NCBI GenBank assembly: GCA_001303585.1
Contig: LJTT01000036.1
Location: 1 to 46,144, forward strand
From: Betaproteobacteria bacterium SG8_41
Lineage (GTDB): Bacteria; Pseudomonadota; Gammaproteobacteria; Burkholderiales; SG8-41
Direction of reading: 5' to 3'
Length of the DNA: 46,144 bases
In this document: one piece after another, positions 40,464 through 46,144 of the stretch
Layout of the letters: each line of letters opens with the position of its first letter
How positions within the stretch are numbered: the stretch's first letter is position 1
Program-made: the position numbers and the translations under genes
The notes under the pieces: generated by a model
The model's input: the letters and a program-made list of their open reading frames with translations, nothing else
Told to the model about the DNA's origin: nothing
Databases searched by the model: none

Positions 40464-41813
40464 CTACCTCAGCGTGTAGAACACACCCGGAAGCCAGAAC
40501 ACCAAATCCGGAAAGATGTAAATGAGCGCCATCGTGATGAACACCATGGCGAGAAACGGAAAGCAGCCCTTGAAGATGGTCACGAGCTGGATGTGAGGGG
40601 GCGCGATTCCTTTCAGATAGTAGGCCGACATTGCCATCGGCGGCGTGAGAAACGAGGTCTGCAGGTTGAGCGCCACCAGGATGCCAAAGAACAGCGGATC
40701 GACATCAAAATGCGGAAGCAGCGGCAGAAAGATCGGAACGAAAATGATGATGATCTCGCTCCATTCGAGCGGCCAACCGAGCAGAAAGATGATGAACTGC
40801 GAAAGAATGAGGAACGAAACCTTCCCGAGGTCCAGAGAGAGGACCATCTCCTTGACCATCCCCTCGCCCCCGAGATACGAGAAGACTGAGGAGAAGGTCC
40901 ACGAACCGATGAACAGGTAGCACACCATCGCCGACGTGCGCGCGGTGAGATAGACGGCCTCCCGCAACCGCTGCAGCGTCAAGGCGCGGTAGGCAGCCGC
41001 CAGGACCATGGCGCCGCCCGCACCGACCGAGGCCGCTTCCGTGGGTGTGGCGAGCCCGAACAGGATCGAGCCCAGTACCGCCATGATCAGCACCGCCAGC
41101 GGAAAAAACGCCTGCAGCAGCAGAACGATGACGCGCAGCCACGGCACGTCGGTCTCTTCTCTCGGCAGCTTGGGCGCAAGTTTCGGTTTGAGCGCCGTCA
41201 GTCCGATCACGTACAGCACGTAGAACCCAGTCAGCACAAAGCCAGGCACCAGCGCGGCGGCATAGAGCTTCACCACCGACACGGACGACGTGGCTGAGTA
41301 AACGATCAGCATGATCGAGGGCGGGATCAGGATGCCGAGCGTGCCTCCGGCGCATATGACTCCGGCCGACAGTTTCTCGTCGTAGCCTGCCCTGAGCATC
41401 GCCGGGAAGGCAAGCAGCCCCATCAGCGTTACCACCGCCCCGACGATCCCGGTCGCGGTGGCAAACATGGCGCACGTCAGGAGCGCCGCGACCGCCATGG
41501 CACCCGGGATGAAGCGAAGCGCCACCTGCAAGCTGTAAAAGAGGCGGTCCAGGATGTTGGCGCGCTCGATCACGTAGCCCATGAAGAGGAACAGCGGGAC
41601 CGCAACAAGCACATCGTTGCTCAGGATGCTCCACGTATTCTGCGTGAGCAGGTAGAACACGCGGTTGTCGAAGAAGGCCTGGTCGGGCTGGAAGTACGCG
41701 TAGTAGCCGAATCCCACGCCGAGCGCCATCAGGGTGAAAGCGATCGGAAATCCGAGCAGAATGATGAGGATGAAGATCCCCAGCATGAAAAGTGCGATAG
41801 CGGGATCGCTCAT
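40464..41813 (-). CDS. dctM: TRAP transporter large permease (DctM)
   Basis: A 449-residue membrane protein, the 12-helix large subunit of a TRAP transporter, which uses an ion gradient to bring in the ligand delivered by the DctP protein. Conserved stretches: LGFPIAFTLMALGVGFGYY, DVLVAVPLFLFMGYVIERANI, GGTLGILIPPSIMLIVYSATSSVSV and the late LQTSFLTPPMAMSAYYLKG. ATG 41813 overlaps the DctQ stop codon by 4 bp (ATGA); the longer frame to 42152 is an out-of-frame reading of DctQ. Sequence type suggests the mannitol/chloroaromatic (DctM, COG4664) group. Confidence 0.93.
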   Translation of the reverse strand: MSDPAIALFMLGIFILIILLGFPIAFTLMALGVGFGYYAYFQPDQAFFDNRVFYLLTQNTWSILSNDVLVAVPLFLFMGYVIERANILDRLFYSLQVALRFIPGAMAVAALLTCAMFATATGIVGAVVTLMGLLAFPAMLRAGYDEKLSAGVICAGGTLGILIPPSIMLIVYSATSSVSVVKLYAAALVPGFVLTGFYVLYVIGLTALKPKLAPKLPREETDVPWLRVIVLLLQAFFPLAVLIMAVLGSILFGLATPTEAASVGAGGAMVLAAAYRALTLQRLREAVYLTARTSAMVCYLFIGSWTFSSVFSYLGGEGMVKEMVLSLDLGKVSFLILSQFIIFLLGWPLEWSEIIIIFVPIFLPLLPHFDVDPLFFGILVALNLQTSFLTPPMAMSAYYLKGIAPPHIQLVTIFKGCFPFLAMVFITMALIYIFPDLVFWLPGVFYTLR

Positions 41814-42394
41814 CGGCCCTTTGCCTCTTTCTCCTCGGCGCGTCGCGCCTGCAAGATGCTCTCCATTTCCTCGACGTCGTGCAGGCGCTGGGGCCAGCGC
41901 CCGTCTCGCAGGCACATCATGCATCGCATCACTTCGGCAACGCCCTGCACCGCTAGCAGCGCAGCCCCGAACGGAATTAAAAGCTTCAGGTGCCAGACCG
42001 GCACGCCCGCCGGGCTGTTCACACTGACCTCCTTGAGGTGGGCGGCGTCGAGTCCGTACGCCCAGCCTGCGACGACGAGCGCGATCACGCCGGGGAAGAA
42101 GAAAATAATGTAGAGCACCAGCTCGACGGTCGCCTGGATCCGCGGCCGCCACAGACGATAAAATACGTCGCCCCGAATATGGCCGCCGCGCGAGAGGGTA
42201 TAGGCACCAGCCATGTAGAACAGGGCGCCGTACATGACATAACTCATGTCGAACGCCCAGCTCGTCGGATTGTTGAGCACGTAGCGCATGAACACCTCAT
42301 AGCACGTGCCAAACGTGAGTATGAGGATGCACCACGCGAATGCGTGGCCGACGGTTTTGCTCAGCTGGTCAATGGCATGCAGGAAGCGGTTCAT
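41810..42394 (-). CDS. dctQ: TRAP transporter small permease (DctQ)
   Basis: A 194-residue protein with four predicted helices. DctQ proteins scaffold the large subunit and contact the binding protein. Visible: ILILTFGTCYEVFMRYVLNNPTSWAFDMSYVMYGALFYMAGAYTLSRGGHIRGDVFYRLW, with the R-Y-V-x-N-x-P-T-x-W pattern of the family, and GWAYGLDAAHLKEVSVNSPAGVPVWHLKLLIPFGAALL. A charged C-terminal tail ends EEKEAKGR. It follows the second DctP gene by 72 bp, across a hairpin that may let only part of transcription through. Confidence 0.9.
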   Translation of the reverse strand: MNRFLHAIDQLSKTVGHAFAWCILILTFGTCYEVFMRYVLNNPTSWAFDMSYVMYGALFYMAGAYTLSRGGHIRGDVFYRLWRPRIQATVELVLYIIFFFPGVIALVVAGWAYGLDAAHLKEVSVNSPAGVPVWHLKLLIPFGAALLAVQGVAEVMRCMMCLRDGRWPQRLHDVEEMESILQARRAEEKEAKGR

Positions 42395-42421
42395 TGGCGC
42401 TCAAGCACGACAAAACGAAAA

Positions 42422-42443
42422 GGCGGCGCCTCGCAGCGCCGCC
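42422..42443 (-). terminator. Attenuating hairpin between dctP and dctQ
   Basis: A perfect 8-bp stem (GGCGGCGC / GCGCCGCC) with a CTCGCA loop, followed on minus by TTTTCGTTTTG. Its place directly after the binding-protein gene suggests partial termination, which would yield more binding protein than permease. Confidence 0.75.
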
Positions 42444-42465
42444 CGTTTTGCTTCATCAATCTAAC

Positions 42466-43644
42466 TCACTTGCACACTTCGCCTGCACCGGGCAGCTTCG
42501 TCTTGAACACGTGCTCGTAGCCCATTTCGAACGGCGCGTTGTTCAGGAAGTAGTAATAGGCGACGTCCTTTGCCCATTTCCGCTGCGAATCGACCACCTT
42601 CTTGAAGAACGGGTCCGCACCCGAGAGTCTCTCGGTCAGGGTGTCCCAGGCCTTGAGCTGCGCCTGGAACACGGCCGTCGGCGTGCGGAGCACGTTGACC
42701 TTGTGCTTGTCGATGAGCACCCGCAGGTCCTTCGAGTAGTTCGAGAGCCCGGTCCAGAAGTTCGCCGAAGAGGCAGCCTCCGCGCTGTATTGCAGGATCG
42801 CCTGCAGGTCCTTCGGCAGCGCGTCCCACCGCTTCTTGTTGACGCAGATCTCGAAGAACTCCATCGCCTGATGGAAGCTGCCCATCTCGTAGTTCTTGAT
42901 CACGTCCTGCGCGCCGAAACGGCTGTCCGAGGTCGGGTTGTTGAACTCGAAAGCGTCGATCACGCCGCGCTCGAGCGCCGGGATGATTTCCCCGCCCGGC
43001 AGCTGGGTCACCTTCGCGCCCATCTCCTGGAAGAGGTCCGCAGCGAGACCCACGGTGCGGTACTTGAGGCCTTTGAGCTGGGCCGCATCGGTAATGGGCT
43101 TCTTGAACCAGCCGAGCGGCTGCGTCGGCATCGGCATCGCGAAAAAACCGACGTAGTTCAGGCCGATCTTCTGCAGCAGCTCGCGATAGAGCTCGAGGCC
43201 GCCGCCGCGGTAAATCCACGCCAGCGTCATCTGAGCGTCGCAACCGTTAATGGGGCCGGAGCCGAAGAGCGACGCCACCTTGCTCTTGCCATACCAATAC
43301 ACCGGCACGGTATGTCCCGCATCCAGCACGCCCTTGCTCACGGCATCCGTCACTTCGAACGGCTTCACCACGGAACCGCCCACCAAGTAGTCGATGCGCA
43401 GGCGCCCACCCGCCATGGCGTTGACGCGCGTCACGTATTCCTGGGCAAATTCGTTGAAGATGTCAGTCGCACCCCACGCGCCCTGCATCTTCAGCACGAC
43501 CGGCGATTGCGCCACCGAGATCATCGGAAAACCGGTGATCGCGGTTCCGGCCGCCGCGGCTGTTGCGCCGGTCAGGAACTTGCGGCGGGATTTGGCTGGT
43601 TTGCTTTCAGTCGGGACACTGTTCTTTGCTTTTTCCTTAAGCAT
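42466..43644 (-). CDS. TRAP transporter substrate-binding protein (DctP-type), second paralog
   Basis: A 392-residue paralog of the protein at 37616: SRRKFLTGATAA near residues 20-31 is a twin-arginine signal ending ISVAQS. The mature protein has VLKMQGAWGATDIFNEFAQEYV, FAMPMPTQPLGWFKKPI and DAFEFNNPTSDSRFGAQD. The ligand is probably an oxo acid or aromatic acid. ATG 43644 is chosen because GGAGAACGCG lies directly upstream; the frame extends to 43710 without a site. It is the first gene of the operon dctP-dctQ-dctM-amidase-small protein and is followed by an attenuating hairpin. Confidence 0.9.
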   Translation of the reverse strand: MLKEKAKNSVPTESKPAKSRRKFLTGATAAAAGTAITGFPMISVAQSPVVLKMQGAWGATDIFNEFAQEYVTRVNAMAGGRLRIDYLVGGSVVKPFEVTDAVSKGVLDAGHTVPVYWYGKSKVASLFGSGPINGCDAQMTLAWIYRGGGLELYRELLQKIGLNYVGFFAMPMPTQPLGWFKKPITDAAQLKGLKYRTVGLAADLFQEMGAKVTQLPGGEIIPALERGVIDAFEFNNPTSDSRFGAQDVIKNYEMGSFHQAMEFFEICVNKKRWDALPKDLQAILQYSAEAASSANFWTGLSNYSKDLRVLIDKHKVNVLRTPTAVFQAQLKAWDTLTERLSGADPFFKKVVDSQRKWAKDVAYYYFLNNAPFEMGYEHVFKTKLPGAGEVCK

Positions 43645-43893
43645 CGCGTTCTCCGTCCTAGTTGGTGAATCAGTGGAAACCATCTTACCGATCCTCAGCC
43701 GGTATAGCACCTGACTGTGTCGGCATTCTTGGAAATTTTACGATGTGGGATCTTCTGCTACTGTGCAATAATCGTATACCCCGTCCCACACGAAAGCAAG
43801 ATTCAAGATAACAGCCTAAAAGGGCCTAAAAGTCGCGTCATACCGCCCAAGCCAGCGAGGATCCGGACGAAAGCAGCGCACGATTCCGGTATC

Positions 43894-45585
43894 CTACGCG
43901 TAGTAGGCAACCAGGTAAGCCAGCAGCAGGATCATGACCCAAAGCGCCATGCTGCCGGTGGGCCAAGTGCGAGCGAGCACGCCTTCCGGGCCGTGATGAC
44001 GGTAAAGTGCTCGCGAACCCGCCGCCCAGAGCACCCCCAGGGGCCCCGCGAGCGCGATTCTGGCCCGGCTTGCGGCATTCAGAGCTGCCACGGAGACCCG
44101 GCGCCCCAGCCCGCGATAGACCCAGTCGAAATCCAGATTGAGCGAGCGCATTTCCGGGGGATAGATGCCGGTGCGCATCAGCACCGAGAACGCGAGCGCC
44201 GAAAACACCAACAGCTGCAGCTGGGCGAGCACGTGGCTCGACGTGTAGGGCTCGTAATCGACCGGATACGGCAGCAGCGCGTAAAGCGGCTGCGGATAAA
44301 CGCCGATCCCAATGCAAAGAGCCGCGGTCAACGCCATCGCGACCAGCATGTTCAGCGGCGCTTCCGCGCAGCGCTTGCCCGAATCGTGCGCGAAGAATGC
44401 AAAGTACGGGATCTTGATCCCCGAATGGTGGAACACGCCCGCCGAGGCGAACAGCAGCACGAGCCAGGTCACGAAGTAGCCCTGCTCTGCGGTCGCCGTG
44501 AGGATCAGCGCCTTGCTGACAAACCCGCTGAACAACGGGAAGGCCGAGATCGAGGCGGCCCCCACGATGCAGAAACCGGCGGTCCACGGCATCGATTTGT
44601 AGAGCCCTCCGAGGTCCGTGCCATTGACGGTCCCGACGCGGTGGAGCACCGCGCCCATCGACATGAAGAGCAGCGCCTTGTAGAGGATGTGCGAGAACGC
44701 ATGCGCGGCAGTGCCGTTGACCGCCAGTTCCGTGCCCACACCGATGCCCACGACCATAAAACCGAGCTGGTTGTTCAGGCTGTAGGCAAGGACGCGGCGC
44801 AGGTCGTTTTCGATGACGGCATAGAAGATCGGGAATGCGGTCATCGCTGCGCCGATCCACACCAGCATCTCGGTGCCCGCAAAGCCGCGGGCAAGCGCGT
44901 AGACCGCAAGCTTGGTGGTGAACGCGGAAAGCACGACAGTGCCCGTCACGGTCGCCTCGGGGTAGGCGTCCTGCAACCAGTTGTGCAGCAGCGGGAAGGC
45001 GCACTTGATGCCAAAGGCCACGAAGATCAGGATGGCGCCTGGCCCGCCGAGGCCGATGTGCTCGAAGGCCAGAGAGCCGGTTTGGTTGAGCTGCGTGAGC
45101 GCGCCGAGCATGAGGAGAACGCCGGAAGCGAGCTGGACGATGAGGTAGCGCATGCCGGCGCGGTATGCGCGCTCGGTGCGCCGCGCCCAGATCAGCACCA
45201 CAGAGGCGATCGCGGTCAGCTCCCAGAACAGGAACAAGGTAAAGAGGTCTCCCGCAAAGACCGCGGACACGGCGGCGCCGCTGTACACGAGCGCCGCCAC
45301 CTGCTGCCCGGCCTCCTTCACATGCAGCGCATAAATCGCCGTCAGCCACGCCGCGATCATGAAGATGTAGCCAAAGAGCAGGCTCAGGCGGTCCACCCGC
45401 ACCGTAGTGAGCTGGCTGCCGAGAAAAGCGAGCTTGCCGTACTCGCCGTAGGGCAGCCACACGAGGTAGGCAAGCCCGGCAAGCGGCAGCGCAAGGAGGT
45501 AGACGCTGCGCGCGCGCCCACGCAGAAGCGGCACCAGGACGCTGCCCAGGATGAGGATGAGGCCCGGAGAGAACTCAGCGGTCAT
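43894..45585 (-). CDS. Proton-conducting membrane subunit, Mrp/Nuo antiporter D-like
   Basis: A 563-residue polytopic protein with about 14 helices, of the proton-conducting transporter family (NuoL/M/N, MrpA/D). The key charged residues are present: Glu in LFLFWELTAIAS, Lys in FGIKCAFPLLHNWLQDAYPEA and Lys in HILYKALLFMSMGA. A C-terminal extension of about 130 residues includes AMELRSLNLDFDWVYRGLGRRV-like sequence (PEMRSLNLDFDWVYRGLG). It resembles 'Na+/H+ antiporter subunit D' proteins of Mrp-related complexes. It overlaps the small gene upstream by 11 bp. The partner complex lies off the right edge. Confidence 0.88.
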   Translation of the reverse strand: MTAEFSPGLILILGSVLVPLLRGRARSVYLLALPLAGLAYLVWLPYGEYGKLAFLGSQLTTVRVDRLSLLFGYIFMIAAWLTAIYALHVKEAGQQVAALVYSGAAVSAVFAGDLFTLFLFWELTAIASVVLIWARRTERAYRAGMRYLIVQLASGVLLMLGALTQLNQTGSLAFEHIGLGGPGAILIFVAFGIKCAFPLLHNWLQDAYPEATVTGTVVLSAFTTKLAVYALARGFAGTEMLVWIGAAMTAFPIFYAVIENDLRRVLAYSLNNQLGFMVVGIGVGTELAVNGTAAHAFSHILYKALLFMSMGAVLHRVGTVNGTDLGGLYKSMPWTAGFCIVGAASISAFPLFSGFVSKALILTATAEQGYFVTWLVLLFASAGVFHHSGIKIPYFAFFAHDSGKRCAEAPLNMLVAMALTAALCIGIGVYPQPLYALLPYPVDYEPYTSSHVLAQLQLLVFSALAFSVLMRTGIYPPEMRSLNLDFDWVYRGLGRRVSVAALNAASRARIALAGPLGVLWAAGSRALYRHHGPEGVLARTWPTGSMALWVMILLLAYLVAYYA

Positions 45586-45850
45586 AGTAGTCTTCCGGCC
45601 GCATCAGGATCCGGCGCAGCGCCTTCGCCGTGAGCACCAGCCCGACACAGGCAACAAAGCCGAACAGGCCATGAAACCCGAACCAGTGCTCGACCGAGAA
45701 CTTGCCATGCATGTCTATTGCCGGCTCGATGAGCAGGAGCAGCCCGCACAGCACCCAAACCGACCAATAGACCTTGGTCACGTTCTCCTTGCGGTCCAGC
45801 CAGTAGCGCTTTTCCCTTTCCATGGGGACCTCTTCTTCGTGTTTCGGCAT
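45575..45850 (-). CDS. Small membrane protein of the antiporter operon
   Basis: A 91-residue protein beginning MPKHEEEVPMEREKRYW. Two hydrophobic helices (VWVLCGLLLLIEPAI and FHGLFGFVACVGLVLTAKAL) are separated by DMHGKFSVEHWFG; the tail is MRPEDYYDR. I recall such proteins between two antiporter-like subunits in Mrp-type operons but cannot name a family. The ATG overlaps the preceding TAA by one base (TAATG), and its stop overlaps the next start, so translation of the three genes is coupled. Confidence 0.75.
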   Translation of the reverse strand: MPKHEEEVPMEREKRYWLDRKENVTKVYWSVWVLCGLLLLIEPAIDMHGKFSVEHWFGFHGLFGFVACVGLVLTAKALRRILMRPEDYYDR

Positions 45851-46144
45851 TACGATGCGACCCCGGCAAGCGCCCCTGCCAGGTCCAGCAGCGAGTCGGC
45901 AAAGAAAAACAGCAATAGCGTGCCGGCGGCCGAAATGGCAAGCGCGATCACGATCGGCGCCGGTGCCTCGCCGTGCGATCCGTGGTGCGCCTGCTCCGCC
46001 TCGCGCCGGAAAAACGCGGCGTAGACCACCGGCAGCAGGTAGCCCGCGCTCAAGAGCGTCCCCGCAAACAGTACCGCCACCGCGAACCAGTGCTGCGCCT
46101 CGAGCGCGCCTCGCAGCATGTACCACTTGCTCAGGAAACCGATG
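45850..46144 (-). CDS. Proton-conducting transporter subunit, 5' end outside window
   Basis: The C-terminal 97 residues of a membrane subunit: GFLSKWYMLRGALEAQHWFAV followed by AGTLLSAGYLLPVVYAAFF, the end pattern of NuoN/MrpD-type proteins (PLAGFxSKW, then YLxPVV). A final hydrophobic helix follows (PIVIALAISAAGTLLLFFF). It is therefore a second antiporter D-like subunit, coupled to the small gene at 45575. Confidence 0.8.
   Translation of the reverse strand, partial: IGFLSKWYMLRGALEAQHWFAVAVLFAGTLLSAGYLLPVVYAAFFRREAEQAHHGSHGEAPAPIVIALAISAAGTLLLFFFADSLLDLAGALAGVAS

Noticed and set aside
43717..45633. A 638-codon plus-strand open frame
   Set aside because: It is antisense to the antiporter D-like gene, is rich in Arg, Glu, His and Gln as expected from a reverse reading of hydrophobic codons, and shows no family motif.

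Overview
The window looks like the chromosome of a GC-rich betaproteobacterium of the Burkholderiales type, probably an environmental and metabolically versatile one. Pointers are two TRAP transporter substrate-binding proteins with a DctQM pair, a phasin (PHB granule protein), an Mla-like lipid-transport operon, a BKACE-family protein, a CaiB-type CoA-transferase and many catabolic hydrolases. I see no rRNA, tRNA, CRISPR array, phage or insertion sequence.

Layout. 1-13.9 kb is almost entirely minus strand and catabolic: a ThDP decarboxylase (cut by the left edge), an SMP-30 lactonase, an NHL beta-propeller protein, an alpha/beta hydrolase, an AhpD/CMD-like protein, a BKACE protein, a cyclase, two quinone-oxidoreductase paralogs, a thioesterase and a CoA-transferase; a Tat-exported dienelactone hydrolase lies on plus. 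14-17.1 kb (plus): Gfo/Idh/MocA oxidoreductase, creatininase-family hydrolase, cupin and a second CMD-like protein. 17.2-23 kb (minus): a YiiX-like hydrolase and a probable operon of a cysteine-repeat cytochrome, a conserved protein, a DUF302 protein, a YeeE/YedE transporter and a DUF3179 protein. 23.4-29.4 kb: a second Gfo/Idh/MocA protein, a HIT protein, the MlaE-MlaF-MlaD-lipoprotein operon and a phasin with a near-consensus promoter and a clear terminator. 29.6-34.1 kb: molybdopterin-binding protein, CBS protein and a membrane PAS/GAF/GGDEF/EAL protein. 34.3-43.6 kb (minus): AEC carrier, 2-hydroxyacid dehydrogenase, MFS carrier, DctP, a 54-residue membrane protein, amidase, DctM, DctQ and a second DctP. 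43.9 kb to the right edge: Mrp/Nuo-like antiporter subunits.

Two things stand out. First, the gene at 6199-6801 is interrupted by one in-frame TGA exactly where its relatives carry the second cysteine of the CxxC redox motif, and a SECIS-like hairpin with a GGUC apex follows at the right distance. I read it as a selenocysteine-containing AhpD/CMD-like protein. A paralog at 16563-17135 has lost both motif cysteines.

Second, the intergenic spaces are full of short-period tandem arrays, often as two inverted arms, that abut or include start and stop codons. There are at least three classes: 7-bp units (mainly GTTCNNN, plus GTTTCSA, CCCATCA and CCTTCTG types), about 10-bp units and 13-bp units. 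All three periods equal 3k+1. Two genes end inside such arrays, two start codons lie directly beside them, and two stop codons sit inside perfect palindromes next to them. This looks like a genome-wide family of intergenic elements rather than chance. A possible structured RNA with an intrinsic terminator lies at 9371-9640.
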